Shown: one piece after another, positions 1-7,376 of the stretch
Layout of the letters: each line of letters starts with the position of its first letter
Numbering within the stretch: position 1 is the first letter of the stretch
The notes under the pieces: generated by a model
What the model saw: only the letters and a program-made list of their open reading frames with translations
What the model was told of the DNA's origin: nothing
Database searches by the model: none
Program-made: the position numbers and the translations under genes
From: a virus
Reading direction: 5' to 3' (one strand)
DNA length: 64,000 nt
Virus record (IMG/VR): IMGVR_UViG_3300028610_000987
Coordinates: 55,626 to 119,625 of that record

Positions 1-233
1 GGAGTAGTGAAATTGTTTCTCGTCCTATACGCTTCGATGATCGCGCCGCTGAGGAACCATTCACCAGCGAGAGGCGGTCGGAATTCACCAGCCTTCACGC
101 ATACGATGCCAATTTCCCCAGGCGTGAATGGACAGGCTATTGCCTTGTTGATATTGAAGTCACCATTGATACCTAGAGCCTGTATGTCCTCGAAAGTCGG
201 ACGGTCATTCAACGGATAGCATCGACCTTTCAT
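1..233 (-). CDS. Partial small phage protein, runs off left edge
   Basis: An open frame of at least 77 codons runs leftward off the window. It starts at an ATG at 233-231, preceded by an AGGAGG ribosome site. The visible part has no recognisable domain; it is a mixed alpha/beta-looking soluble protein with two prolines flanking a Gly-Glu-Ile-Gly-Ile turn. It is the most downstream member seen of the leftward small-gene operon. The stop codon lies outside the window, so true length and function are unknown. Confidence 0.7.
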   Translation of the reverse strand, partial: MKGRCYPLNDRPTFEDIQALGINGDFNINKAIACPFTPGEIGIVCVKAGEFRPPLAGEWFLSGAIIEAYRTRNNFTT

Positions 234-272
234 TCTGTGCCTCCTATTGGTATGTCGTGTCCCTTCGTTCTA

Positions 273-545
273 TTAGTTCGGTTTGAACACCCCTTTACAA
301 CAACCACAAGCCAAACAACTTTGTCCGATCACCTTTTCCGACCCGTGACGACCGCAATTACCGCACTTTGAACCACAACTCAAGTTCAGACGAATTGTTC
401 CAGCCCCTGCCCTATCGAGTAGTTGTTCCAATTGACTACGGACCAAAGCTATATCGGACAGCATATACGCTATCTCGATATCGTTTGGGTATTGTTCGAG
501 TAGTTTCCGAGTCCGAACTTCGACCATTTCTAGAGTCGCACTCAT
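273..545 (-). CDS. Small cysteine-rich (zinc-binding) protein
   Basis: 90 residues, starting at an ATG with GGAGGG about 9 bases upstream. The N-terminal half is helical and acidic. The C-terminal third holds seven cysteines (about 57, 61, 64, 77, 80, 82, 83) in CxxxCxxC and CxxCxCC spacing, which looks like a treble-clef or zinc-ribbon site. No named family is recognised. It sits in the leftward operon of tiny genes; a protein-protein or nucleic-acid binding role is inference only. Confidence 0.7.
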   Translation of the reverse strand: MSATLEMVEVRTRKLLEQYPNDIEIAYMLSDIALVRSQLEQLLDRAGAGTIRLNLSCGSKCGNCGRHGSEKVIGQSCLACGCCKGVFKPN

Positions 546-900
546 CTTTTACACCCTCCGTTTGCTTTCCACATAAAGAAGGCAGAAAGCAACATACAAC
601 AGATAGTCTATTTCTCATACGACATTTCGTATCACCGTTTCTTTTCACGTCACCGCACAGTATGCCAGAATGATCAGACAGACCACGATTATCGGCCACA
701 TGAGAATCCGCAGTGCAATACAACAGGCAACGAATGCCGCAAAACAACATGCCCCTAGAGCCACGGCTACTGTGAAGAATGTTTCTAAGAATTTCATTTT
801 CGTCTCCATCCTCCGTTCGCTTTCCACATGAAAAACGCCGAAAGTATTAAACAACATATGGTCCATTCTTCGTATGACACTTTGTCTCCTTACGGCAATA
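546..900 (-). repeat. Two diverged copies of a ~85-bp leader segment
   Basis: Positions about 551-640 and 808-890 resemble each other. Both contain a shared block reading ctccgtt(t/c)gctttccacat on the + strand, followed at similar distances by an aaca-a-cata-ac block and a cgtatga/catacga block. Each copy lies immediately upstream of a leftward gene and supplies its GGAGG ribosome site. The left copy includes a perfect 6-bp stem (ATACGA with TCGTAT). They look like a duplicated 5' untranslated region. Similarity was judged by eye. Confidence 0.45.
645..797 (-). CDS. Small membrane protein
   Basis: 50 residues. I chose the second in-frame ATG because GGAG lies 6 bases before it, whereas the earlier ATG sits almost on top of GGAGG. 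The sequence is hydrophobic throughout, with two predicted membrane segments (about 7-28 and 31-48) separated by a single Arg, and it contains several Cys pairs. Function unknown; phage membrane peptides of this size often act on host envelope proteins, but nothing here proves that. Confidence 0.7.
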   Translation of the reverse strand: MKFLETFFTVAVALGACCFAAFVACCIALRILMWPIIVVCLIILAYCAVT

Positions 901-1045
901 TGATATCCAGCGCTGCCATCACCTCTCCGAACCCGCCTGAGAAACCCAGTGCAACCATTCCGCATCCGGGACACTTGACGATGTTCGGCGGTGTGAAGTT
1001 TTCCTCGGTCGAGAACGTTGTCTGACATCCAGGACATGTTTCCAT
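890..1045 (-). CDS. 51-residue zinc-ribbon protein
   Basis: Starts at an ATG at 1045 with GGAGTG upstream and ends at TAA 892-890. Two CPGC knuckles, at residues 4-7 and 25-28, form a classic four-cysteine zinc ribbon. The remainder is Gly-rich and then a short helix. An overlapping longer frame starting at 1055 has no domain signal and was discarded. The function of this single-ribbon phage protein is unknown. Confidence 0.75.
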   Translation of the reverse strand: METCPGCQTTFSTEENFTPPNIVKCPGCGMVALGFSGGFGEVMAALDIILP

Positions 1046-1059
1046 TCGTGTCCACTCCT

Positions 1060-1281
1060 TTACACTACGTCGTCAAGTTCCATTTCCTCGATCAGCTTAG
1101 CGGATTGCATGATCAACACCTTGACTCCGGTAAGTACCCCAGCGATCAGCATGGCAGCTTCTTTTTTTGCTGCATCTTCGTCGTCGATCACAGGTTTTTC
1201 CCCGCTACGATCCAACAACGCCTTGATTACCGGGTTGATGAACTCATTGTGACCTTCCAACAGTTGCTTTATCGCACTCAT
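1060..1281 (-). CDS. Small helical phage protein
   Basis: 73 residues, ATG start with GGAGGTAAG directly upstream. Predicted almost all alpha-helical, with an acidic middle (DDEDAAKKEA) and an acidic C-terminus. No domain recognised. The stop lies 14 bases before the next gene start, consistent with one operon. Function unknown. Confidence 0.7.
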   Translation of the reverse strand: MSAIKQLLEGHNEFINPVIKALLDRSGEKPVIDDEDAAKKEAAMLIAGVLTGVKVLIMQSAKLIEEMELDDVV

Positions 1282-1284
1282 TTC

Positions 1285-1464
1285 TTACCTCCATCCGGGA
1301 GACAACGCTACTGGGTCAATCACTTGACTGATAACATCGCCGCTCAGGAAATAGATTCGAGATGTCTCATACGATTCACGCACCGCTAACACACGAGTAC
1401 CGTGTAAATTATGGTACGGTTGGAGTTTTGATGGCTGATTGATCCACATACGTTCTACGGTCAT
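1285..1464 (-). CDS. 59-residue phage protein
   Basis: Reads from ATG 1464 to TAA 1287-1285 with GAGGTG upstream. Its start overlaps the stop of the preceding gene in an ATGA arrangement, strong evidence of real translational coupling. The product is a small soluble beta-rich protein with no recognised motif. Function unknown. Confidence 0.65.
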   Translation of the reverse strand: MTVERMWINQPSKLQPYHNLHGTRVLAVRESYETSRIYFLSGDVISQVIDPVALSPGWR

Positions 1465-1718
1465 TTTTCACCTCGAAGCACATTTGCCACATCTTCCTTA
1501 CACTGAGTATAGCCTTCGTCGTATATGTCTGTCATGTTGCTACACGGTGGGTCTCTTTTCTCACCCAGCCCCTCGACTACTGCAATCGCGCCATCCTTGA
1601 TACCCTCGATATGGCCAAGCAGAAGACGAATACACGCCATCAGACGTGCCTCGTGTGGTGTTGATCCACGTTCATTGCTGAGACGAGACAGTTTCTTTGC
1701 CATTGTCCATGTCTTCAT
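1461..1718 (-). CDS. Small helical phage protein
   Basis: 85 residues: a basic N-terminus, then two helices (about 22-50), a short Cys/Pro-containing loop and an acidic C-terminal helix. The ribosome site is weak, and the start lies inside a 27-codon frame beginning at 1755, so initiation may be coupled to it or may be at an internal Met. Coupled by ATGA to the 59-residue gene downstream. No family recognised. Confidence 0.6.
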   Translation of the reverse strand: MKTWTMAKKLSRLSNERGSTPHEARLMACIRLLLGHIEGIKDGAIAVVEGLGEKRDPPCSNMTDIYDEGYTQCKEDVANVLRGEK

Positions 1719-1755
1719 CGGTCATTATCCGATAGTCGTCTGCATGAGTCAACAT
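1672..1755 (-). CDS. Possible 27-residue coupling or leader peptide
   Basis: An ATG at 1755 overlaps the TAA of the upstream gene (TAATG) and lies behind GAGGAGGG, so ribosomes very likely initiate here. The frame ends after 27 codons inside the next gene. It may encode a real micro-peptide or serve to deliver ribosomes to the 85-residue gene. No motif; low confidence as a protein. Confidence 0.35.
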   Translation of the reverse strand: MLTHADDYRIMTDEDMDNGKETVSSQQ

Positions 1756-2048
1756 TATGTGAATACCCTCCTCAAGTTGTCGTTCAATTGACGCTTCAGA
1801 GACTTGTCAACGCCCTCTCCCGTTGTCGTCTGGCCATTGCCTCTCGCCACGATTTTGTAGTTACCGGCAAAGAGATAGGACGGTGATTTGCCCTTTTCTG
1901 CAATAACCCAAGCATTTCCTGGATTGTCACAAGACGTACCCTTGTACGATTCTGGACATTCCACGACTATGTATCGCCTGCCTTTCCAGTCATCATAATC
2001 CCACGTAATCTCGATCGTATCCCCTGGCTTGGCATAGTCATCTGACAT
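1755..2048 (-). CDS. Small beta-barrel-like protein with NL..VF tail
   Basis: 97 residues, ATG start behind GAAGGT. Residues 8-70 alternate as short beta strands with Gly turns, resembling an SH3-like barrel. The C-terminus is basic and ends NDNLRRVFT. Very similar endings occur on two proteins at 55680-56087 and 56099-56497, and a looser one at 23684-23929, suggesting a shared C-terminal peptide rather than overall homology. Function unknown. Confidence 0.7.
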   Translation of the reverse strand: MSDDYAKPGDTIEITWDYDDWKGRRYIVVECPESYKGTSCDNPGNAWVIAEKGKSPSYLFAGNYKIVARGNGQTTTGEGVDKSLKRQLNDNLRRVFT

Positions 2049-2063
2049 TTCGTGTACCTTCTT

Positions 2064-2294
2064 TCACGCTGGTCCTTGGTATTCCAACATGACCTGAATC
2101 AATCGACCGACGAAACCAATGCTGAATGAGTAGTCAGGGTGTGTGTTAATGCTCCATGTGCCAACACTTTCAAATCGATGTAGAGTTCCAATGACTTCAT
2201 CTCGCGAGATGATGTCGTACTCGATCACTTTCCCTTTACCGTTACTGACTGCGGCCCTCAGAGACGGTACACCACTGTCCACAAGTATCTTCAT
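2064..2294 (-). CDS. Small phage protein
   Basis: 76 residues, ATG at 2294 overlapping the end of the HTH gene (ATGA-type). Predicted mixed beta strands with a C-terminal helix; no cysteines, no membrane segment and no recognised domain. Member of the leftward micro-gene operon. Confidence 0.65.
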   Translation of the reverse strand: MKILVDSGVPSLRAAVSNGKGKVIEYDIISRDEVIGTLHRFESVGTWSINTHPDYSFSIGFVGRLIQVMLEYQGPA

Positions 2295-2449
2295 TTTCCC
2301 CCTCCACGTATTTCTGTTCCCAGAGTTTTGAGTCGATAATAGACAGTACTCAAGGAGACGTTTGATTGTTCGGCGATTTTCTTGGCAGACATTCCTCCCT
2401 CATAACAATTTCTGGTCGCCATGAGAGTACACATTCTATGCCAAGTCAC
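2291..2449 (-). CDS. Small helix-turn-helix DNA-binding protein
   Basis: 52 residues. I chose the GTG at 2449 because it overlaps the upstream TAG (TAGTG) and has GGAG 8 bases before it; a longer frame runs into the upstream gene. Residues about 19-45 (AKKIAEQSNVSLSTVYYRLK) form a resolvase/MarR-like helix-turn-helix in which a Ser-Thr-Val recognition helix follows the turn. Likely a small transcription regulator or an HTH domain acting alone. A larger HTH protein with similar logic lies at 44870-45262. Confidence 0.6.
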   Translation of the reverse strand: MTWHRMCTLMATRNCYEGGMSAKKIAEQSNVSLSTVYYRLKTLGTEIRGGGK

Positions 2450-2664
2450 TATGCTTTCTCCAAACCGAGCCGATTGATCAACAGCGACCAAGTCTCGGAG
2501 ATATCCAGAAGACTAAACCCGCCACGATCTTTGACTCCAACGATCTGCCACTCACAAAGAGTTTCGCAAAAACACAGGAACCCCATCAATCTTGAGTCTT
2601 TGTATATCGAATAAGTGATGACAAACCCGCGATGGCAAGTACCTGGCTTGAGAGAAATGTCCAT
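2449..2664 (-). CDS. Small phage protein
   Basis: 71 residues, ATG start behind GGTAGGG. Contains two Cys (FLCFCETLC region, about 30-36) and a C-terminal amphipathic helix. Looks like a compact beta-alpha fold. No family recognised. Stop overlaps the GTG of the HTH gene. Confidence 0.6.
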   Translation of the reverse strand: MDISLKPGTCHRGFVITYSIYKDSRLMGFLCFCETLCEWQIVGVKDRGGFSLLDISETWSLLINRLGLEKA

Positions 2665-2665
2665 C

Positions 2666-2896
2666 TTACCCTACCTTTCGCGCCATCCCACACTTTCGGA
2701 CGAATCCAAGTAAACCCCATCTTATCGGGACTCTGGCTTTTGCCGCGTGCAGACAGATAGACAGAACAGTGAACACATGTATCGCCTGCTCATCCCCGGT
2801 AGGATTCGTGGACACTTCTTTTAAGTCATGCCACGCTTTGTTGTATCGCCTACAGAGATTCAGATATGCACGTTTATCTGACTTCTTGTACCTCAC
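2666..2896 (-). CDS. Small basic phage protein
   Basis: 76 residues, GTG start overlapping the upstream TAG (TAGTG), the same coupling signature used at 2449, 21880 and 23088. Strongly basic, with helical N- and C-terminal parts and a central hydrophobic helix. Could bind nucleic acid, but no motif is visible. Confidence 0.6.
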   Translation of the reverse strand: MRYKKSDKRAYLNLCRRYNKAWHDLKEVSTNPTGDEQAIHVFTVLSICLHAAKARVPIRWGLLGFVRKCGMARKVG

Positions 2897-3108
2897 TACA
2901 GTTCGCCCACTTGTCTGGCCGTTTCGTCTATGAAATCCTGGCTTAGGCAGAATTTTCCCAGTGTGGAGAAATGGAGTCTGCCTGATACACTGTATATTTC
3001 ACAAACGACTGTGACTACATCCCTGGTCGTGTGGACCGTATAATCAGGTCCAGTTTCGTCGTCACAAACCACCACTACGGGAGTACAATTGCTATTCACA
3101 AAGATCAT
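2896..3108 (-). CDS. Small beta-rich phage protein
   Basis: 70 residues. An upstream in-frame ATG exists, but GGAGG followed by TGGCGAA fits the ATG at 3108, which also overlaps the stop of the preceding small frame as ATGA. Alternating hydrophobic strands (VVVVCDD, VVTVVCEIY) suggest a small beta sandwich. Function unknown. Confidence 0.65.
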   Translation of the reverse strand: MIFVNSNCTPVVVVCDDETGPDYTVHTTRDVVTVVCEIYSVSGRLHFSTLGKFCLSQDFIDETARQVGEL

Positions 3109-3209
3109 TTCGCCACCTCCGAATTTGCCAGAATCCACATGATTTCGTTCGCAGATAACCCCTCGTTTTCCAAATCGCCCCGAGTCAATCCCGTTAGGTC
3201 GATCTCCAC
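3105..3209 (-). CDS. Possible 34-residue protein
   Basis: A leftward frame with acidic, helix-favouring composition (DLENEGLSANEIMWILANSE) that ends in an ATGA overlap with the next gene. The start is uncertain: a GTG at 3209 without a clear ribosome site, or a TTG overlapping the end of the upstream zinc protein. Retained because composition and the coupled stop look genuine. Confidence 0.45.
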   Translation of the reverse strand: MEIDLTGLTRGDLENEGLSANEIMWILANSEVAK

Positions 3210-3219
3210 CGCACTTGAA

Positions 3220-3690
3220 TTAGTCAACCAAGCTATCGTCCATGTCTTGTCCACATTCGGGACAGATTGGCCAACCAGATTCCCTTAAACAACTAAGGAT
3301 TGTTGTTATGTTCATTTTGAGATGAGCCACCTTTTCGCATTTGGAACATGTGAGTTCTACGTCAAACACATGTTTATGGGCGTAGTTCTTCAAGTGCTCG
3401 ATCTGGCCGTCGATTCCTTTCGGAATAGGTAATACCGTGTTCCATCTTTGGTATTCGCGCCAACAATCGGGACAACAGAGGTGTGTCGTCTCTCCATCTG
3501 GAACTTCTGGGTTGTCGTGTGGTCTCCTATATCCGTTTCCAGTCCTTGCCTTTTCTATCGCCAACCCTTTTGTTGGCGCTCCAGGCATATTGTGATCAGG
3601 ACGGTGGTTGCCAGACACACAAGTTGTTAATTTTCCGTTAACCCCACGAACTCCGTCACAGGTGGCTTTGTATACGACTTCTGTTGTCAT
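3220..3690 (-). CDS. Multi-zinc-finger phage protein
   Basis: 156 residues from the ATG behind GGAGGGTACGAAA; five further upstream codons are in frame but poorly placed. Three cysteine knuckles are visible: CCPDC (about 72-76), CSKC (about 115-118) and CPECG (about 143-147). Additional Cys near the N-terminus gives a probable two-site zinc protein. Function unknown; first well-expressed-looking gene after the structured spacer upstream. Confidence 0.7.
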   Translation of the reverse strand: MTTEVVYKATCDGVRGVNGKLTTCVSGNHRPDHNMPGAPTKGLAIEKARTGNGYRRPHDNPEVPDGETTHLCCPDCWREYQRWNTVLPIPKGIDGQIEHLKNYAHKHVFDVELTCSKCEKVAHLKMNITTILSCLRESGWPICPECGQDMDDSLVD

Positions 3691-3699
3691 TTTCGTACC

Positions 3700-3862
3700 C
3701 TCCAAAAACGACCGAATAAGGTAGATTTCCTACTACCGTTGGCTCTGCGCCAGTGGGTGGGTAATTCCCACTATTAACCCGTTGGACGCCTTACGGCTTA
3801 CCCATCGACCCATCAGAGAGATGGTTATTCGGTTCCAAGCAAATATGATAATAGCCAGATTT
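3700..3862 (-). other. Structured non-coding leader
   Basis: No convincing gene. Read leftward, it contains several possible stems, including GTGGG/CCCAC around 3753-3771 and an AAGCCGTAAGGC block, and it ends just before the ribosome site of the zinc-finger gene. It may be a 5' untranslated regulatory RNA. A resemblance to one cobalamin-riboswitch segment was considered and not accepted. Confidence 0.3.
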
Positions 3863-4042
3863 TCACGGAAATCGCCTAACGTCGCTTGCTATTGTTTTCA
3901 CGTCTACCAGTTCAACTTTTAGGCTCGTTGTTTTCTCCGCTGTGACTCTCAACACATGATCAACATGAAAGTCAGCAATCCGTATATCTTTTTCCTCCAT
4001 TATACAAATGTCTTTCCCGTCGATGATTATGTAATATGTCAT
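3863..4042 (-). CDS. 59-residue phage protein
   Basis: Start chosen at the ATG 11 bases after GGAGG. Between ribosome site and start lies a perfect GGTGTT/AACACC inverted repeat that could form a small hairpin or operator. The product is beta-strand rich and charged. A longer frame to 4186 would add a hydrophobic segment but lacks a good ribosome site. Function unknown. Confidence 0.55.
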   Translation of the reverse strand: MTYYIIIDGKDICIMEEKDIRIADFHVDHVLRVTAEKTTSLKVELVDVKTIASDVRRFP

Positions 4043-4467
4043 GGTGTTTAACACCTCCAAAAGCACATGACGATAGCCATCGACGAATACGACGATAGCA
4101 TAAGATCGTATGACGATCACGATCAAATCTCGTACTCCCAACGCCATTTTCCCCACTCTTCCCCACACGGTGACATTGTCCTCCACACGGGTGAAAAATC
4201 ACATATAGGGACCAAACGAGGCTCATATGAGGCGCGACTGTGCAGTAGGAAAAGGTGGGTTTTTGGCCCGATAAAGTCACTTTTTGTCTCGATCTACCCT
4301 ATACCACCTTTACAAGGAACACAAGGAATGCAGAGCGCTCGGAAATGGGACGGACTGGGATTTGGCGCCTGGCACACAGGCACACCAAGACTGTCGATGA
4401 AAAACCCGGAAACTCTTTCTCAGAACCCCGGATAGTTTCCTCGGCGCGCTATGTTTCTATGTTGGAC
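4043..4467 (-). other. Gene-poor spacer, possible leftward promoter
   Basis: I see no convincing gene in these 425 bases. Read leftward, a TATAGG-like -10 occurs near 4299-4304 without a strong -35. Frames on the + strand here are Arg/Thr-rich and lack ribosome sites. Probably regulatory or untranslated. Confidence 0.3.
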
Positions 4468-4542
4468 CTATAACGTACTGATGGTAAACCCTACGATGGT
4501 TCCCAACAAGAACATAAGCCACATGCCCACTTTCATTGACAT
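4468..4542 (-). CDS. 24-residue membrane peptide
   Basis: Starts at ATG 4542 with GGGG 7 bases upstream and ends at TAG 4468. A single hydrophobic segment (about 7-23) follows a Met-Ser-Met-Lys start. It lies directly downstream of another membrane micro-peptide and uses the same AGGGGAAATG leader, suggesting duplicated translation signals. Function unknown. Confidence 0.5.
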   Translation of the reverse strand: MSMKVGMWLMFLLGTIVGFTISTL

Positions 4543-4552
4543 TTCATTTCCC

Positions 4553-4660
4553 CTACATTGTGACGGCGATTGACACCACCACTACAACCACCGCGCCAGC
4601 CACGATCCAATCCAGGACCGTAACCATGCAGTGCATCAAACTCGTGACACGTTCTAGCAT
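4553..4660 (-). CDS. 35-residue membrane peptide
   Basis: ATG at 4660 behind AAGGGGAA. Amphipathic N-terminus followed by a Val-rich membrane helix (about 17-34) containing six consecutive valines. Located just downstream of the tRNA-like gene, so both may share a transcript. Function unknown. Confidence 0.55.
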   Translation of the reverse strand: MLERVTSLMHCMVTVLDWIVAGAVVVVVVSIAVTM

Positions 4661-4678
4661 TTCATTTCCCCTTAAACA

Positions 4679-4748
4679 CGGTCGGACAGGACTCGAACCT
4701 GCAACCTTCCCCCGACTGGGGATGCGCTGCCAATTGCGCCACCGACCT
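4679..4748 (-). tRNA. tRNA-like gene, probably degenerate
   Basis: Read leftward it shows a perfect GCGC/GCGC D-stem with an AATTGGCA loop, a GCAGG-TTCGAGT-CCTGT T-arm and a 6-bp acceptor stem (GGTCGG/CCGACC). The remaining features are imperfect. Position 1 and 72 would be A-G, the anticodon stem closes with A-A, and the loop (CAGTCGG) lacks U33. If functional, the anticodon reads GTC (Asp), but a sound tRNA-Asp exists at 61080. I favour a decayed or decoy tRNA. No CCA is encoded. Confidence 0.5.
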
Positions 4749-5739
4749 AGAAAAGACACGCGCCAACCCACCTTCACGCGCACTCAGACTATTGCGAGTT
4801 ATTAGCCCGCAGTAGCTGACTCCCGACCCGTAGGTCCGTTCCTCTACTTTCTTTTGGATAACATCCAGGCAGATATAATCTGGCAATCTGTTTCTTCCCT
4901 GGATGGTTTCATGTATCCTTATTTTAACGACTATCCGAATCGAGACTGCCGCGCCAGTGCGGTTATCCAGTTTATTCGATCCGCCGTCGTGTCGTGTCGT
5001 TCGGGTGTATCCCAACTTTCCAATGACTCACAACTGCCCGCTGTGCGCCATCGAATGTGGCCTCAAGACAAGAATTGAACCGTGCCTCATATCCGACCCG
5101 CCGACCATCGGAAGTTTCAGCGAACTTCGTCCGACCATTGTGAGAGAAATCAAAGAGGATTAGTTTACAAGACTTGCGCGAATGAGCCCCTATCCCACGA
5201 CAAAAAAAGAGCCTATCACCTGACTGACGAGCGGTTTCCCGAGACGATTCGAGAGATAGTAATACACGACAAAGACCCTTTGCTGTCTTGCTCCCACGGT
5301 GGCTGACACCCGGACCTTGCCAGACAGATAAGGAATCGTGTAGACGAACCGTCACTTATATCCGCCCACGTCATTGACGTAGACTGAGTCTGCAATTCAG
5401 ACTCTGCGTTTTGCCGCTTCTTGGACTGGCTTTTGACCGATAGCCTTGACGATCCCGGTTCAGACCATTGACGCGCTTCCTGCGCCGTCGCCGACCGTAC
5501 TGCGGAGACTACAGACCTACTCCCCAACCCATTCCGGGGATACCCGACGCTTATCGGACTTCCCGCTGAAATTGGTTATGGGAACCGCTGACACTGATTC
5601 TAAGTGTGCCTATAACGACAGGGTGCTACCCTGACAAGCGGCTCTATCCTGACTTATGTCAGAATGTCCATCGTAAAGCGCCCCGACGATTCGAGGCGCT
5701 TCGAGTCAGACACTCTACTCGGACTGTGGACCGACGAGA
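4749..5739. other. GC-rich, hairpin-rich region without a confident gene
   Basis: About 1 kb with no frame I trust on either strand. It is rich in short perfect hairpins: GAGTCTG/CAGACTC near 5388-5406, CAGGGT/ACCCTG near 5620-5634 and CTGAC/GTCAG near 5649-5662. A larger AAGCGCC/GGCGCTT stem lies at its left-transcript end. One exact TTATCGGAC word occurs at 5551. Could hold structured RNAs or decayed tRNAs. Confidence 0.35.
5676..5701 (-). terminator. Stem-loop after the 110-residue leftward gene
   Basis: AAGCGCC pairs perfectly with GGCGCTT across a 12-base loop, 39 bases beyond the stop codon at 5740. The trailing T tract is weak, so termination strength is uncertain. Confidence 0.4.
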
Positions 5740-6072
5740 CTAGACCTTGCCCAAATCCTTGAACGCCTTGCGCGTCGCGCCGGTTGTCGACCTGAGTCCC
5801 ATAAGGGTCTCTGCGATCGTGGCCGCGTTATCGGACCCGAAACCCAGTTCACGGTCGGGGGTGTACTGACCACCCTCTACGACCTGACTTTCGAGCGATT
5901 CCCACGCTGCGGTCAGACCTGCGATGGCGTCATCGACGTTATCGTACCCCGAGCACGCATCGACAATTCGCTTGTGCTGACGATACGTGACGGCGTTTGC
6001 CAAAAACGCATCCTGACCGAACTTCTCGGACGTTCCTTGGGCATCATTCTTGACAGCGGTGTCAATGCTCAT
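5740..6072 (-). CDS. Conserved-looking 110-residue phage protein
   Basis: Starts at ATG 6072 behind GGGAGAAACGT; 41 further upstream codons are in frame but contain translated repeat words and no ribosome site. The protein is helical and acidic, with a Gly-rich C-terminal half ending in a basic Lys-Ala-Phe-Lys segment, which could suit a structural or DNA-associated role. The codons at 5828-5836 contain one TTATCGGAC word. No family recognised. Confidence 0.7.
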   Translation of the reverse strand: MSIDTAVKNDAQGTSEKFGQDAFLANAVTYRQHKRIVDACSGYDNVDDAIAGLTAAWESLESQVVEGGQYTPDRELGFGSDNAATIAETLMGLRSTTGATRKAFKDLGKV

Positions 6073-6292
6073 ACGTTTCTCCCGTATTGACTTGCCGCCC
6101 CAAGAGCCGAGACTACACCGTCCTGACTTATGGGACGGGCCTAGTAGACTCGTTATCGGAACATCACTTATTCGGACCAACCTTGCGTCGGCCACTTATT
6201 ATCGGTCCCTCGCGGGACTTCGGCTTGCGTCCGAGAATAACGAACCGGACCTAGCGTCCGTTTTCGTTCTCTCGTTTTTCATCCTACATAAT

Positions 6293-6321
6293 ACTCTATG
6301 TAAAGTTATACAAAACGTCAA
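6293..6321 (-). promoter_or_regulatory. Leftward promoter (TTGACG-17-TAGAGT)
   Basis: TTGACG at 6321-6316, a 17-base spacer and TAGAGT at 6298-6293, in an A/T-rich pocket 220 bases upstream of the 110-residue gene. The -10 is imperfect, so confidence is modest. Positions 6073-6292 are otherwise empty of genes. Confidence 0.4.
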
Positions 6322-6892
6322 GCGCGGATTGAAAATAAATTTTCGGCCCTGAGAGCCGTCAATCGTCGATATTATCGCACTTTGTCCGATAATGCATGAT
6401 TTGATTTACGTCCGCTTTTTGAGATCATTTATCGGTCAATTGCCTATAATATCCCGTTTATCGCGCCCTAGAAGCTGATTCTTATCGGAAAGTCCTATAA
6501 GATGTGTTACGCGAGTCCTATAATGCGCGAATTATCGGCAAAAAGCGTCCTATAACCGTTAAAATCGCGATATTTTCGGTCGATTCCGATAAAAAAGCAC
6601 GCCCTATAACGAAATCACGGTTAATTGGGTCAAAAACCATGATATTATCACACGTACATAACGATTCCCGGAACGGTCCGATAATCCCGCCCCGCGCTAC
6701 GTCCGATAACCCTCTGGGGGGAGGAAGGTCCGATAAGCAAGACGAGGAAGAGTCCGATAACCATTTGTCCACGAACGTCCGATAACACAGGGACCGATAA
6801 CGAAAAACCCGCTTGGCCCGATAACGGGCATGGCGGTCCGATAACTGCTTTGTGGCTGGTCCGATAACCCATTCTGCGCCATACGATATTCT

Positions 6893-7000
6893 CGGCCCTA
6901 TCCGATAAGTATTCGTGTCCACGCATACAAACCAAACTGTTATGTGCCACGTCCGATAATCGCCCACGGCCCAACGTCCGATAATTTTCTGGTCTGCGCA
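6893..7000 (-). repeat. Paralogous spacer copy I
   Basis: Follows the terminator of unit 2. It shares blocks with 8255-8393 and 9660-9883: a cgataagtattcg-like block, then a cgcataca-accaaac-like block, then a cacggcc-like block and finally cgcaaaga just before the terminator. No gene seen. Positions 6361-6892 are repeat-word sequence without a credible gene. Confidence 0.55.
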
Positions 7001-7026
7001 AAGAAAAAGGTCCGATAATTCGGACC
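7001..7026 (-). terminator. Rho-independent terminator built from the repeat word
   Basis: Read leftward: GGTCCGA, loop ATTA, TCGGACC, then TTTTTCTTT. The 3' arm is a TTATCGGAC word. It lies 24 bases beyond the 85-residue gene and ends the leftward unit that starts near 8134. Confidence 0.8.
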
Positions 7027-7050
7027 CCTGATCTTTTTAGTTATCACCCC

Positions 7051-7308
7051 TTAAAGGATTGGTCCCATAATGTGCCGATTCGCATACTCCCGATAACCGC
7101 CACAAAGAGCGATAATCTTCCGAGTTGGAAGGACCGATAACACCCATTCCAGCGTCCCGACCGCACAGTCCGATAACTCCAAATGGTCCTGGGTATGGTC
7201 CGGTAACCTGTCTCGCAGAATTCCGTCAATTACCGGACGTTCCCACAACGTCCCGAAGGCTGGTCCTATAATCAGGAAATCATCGGCTGTGGTCCTATAT
7301 CTACACAT
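7051..7308 (-). CDS. 85-residue phage protein in the repeat domain
   Basis: ATG at 7308 behind AAGGAGTAGACC. Soluble, mixed alpha/beta, one N-terminal and two internal Cys. It contains three or four translated repeat words (for example YRT at 4-6 and IGP near 14-16), and its last residues are Met-Gly-Pro encoded by a TTATGGGAC variant. No domain recognised. Last gene of the unit transcribed from 8134. Confidence 0.65.
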   Translation of the reverse strand: MCRYRTTADDFLIIGPAFGTLWERPVIDGILRDRLPDHTQDHLELSDCAVGTLEWVLSVLPTRKIIALCGGYREYANRHIMGPIL

Positions 7309-7320
7309 GGTCTACTCCTT

Positions 7321-7354
7321 GTTATCGGCCCAAGAGGGGCGAGGTTCCGATAAC
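7321..7354. repeat. 8-bp inverted pair of repeat words
   Basis: GTTATCGG and CCGATAAC face each other across an 18-base spacer between two leftward genes and could form a hairpin or a two-site operator. It is the clearest case of oppositely oriented words. Confidence 0.5.
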
Positions 7355-7376
7355 CCCACCCGCTCTCCGTCCGATA

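Noticed and set aside
7-219. + strand 70-codon frame at the left edge
   Set aside because: Antisense to the partial leftward gene, which has AGGAGG and a better protein.
645-1055. 136-codon leftward frame
   Set aside because: Only its last 50 codons look real; the upstream part overlaps the CPGC zinc-ribbon gene in another frame.
3720-3830. Cobalamin-riboswitch resemblance
   Set aside because: A GGTTAATAGTGGGAA stretch looks familiar, but the required B12 box is not in the right place and the downstream gene has no B12 link.
4903-5163. + strand frame containing a CPLCAIEC motif
   Set aside because: One zinc-like knuckle is tempting, but there is no ribosome site or promoter and the surrounding genes run leftward.
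6518-7001. Overlapping leftward frames of 61-149 codons
   Set aside because: No ribosome site, and the peptides are mostly LSD, YRT and IGP strings created by the repeat word lacking stop codons.
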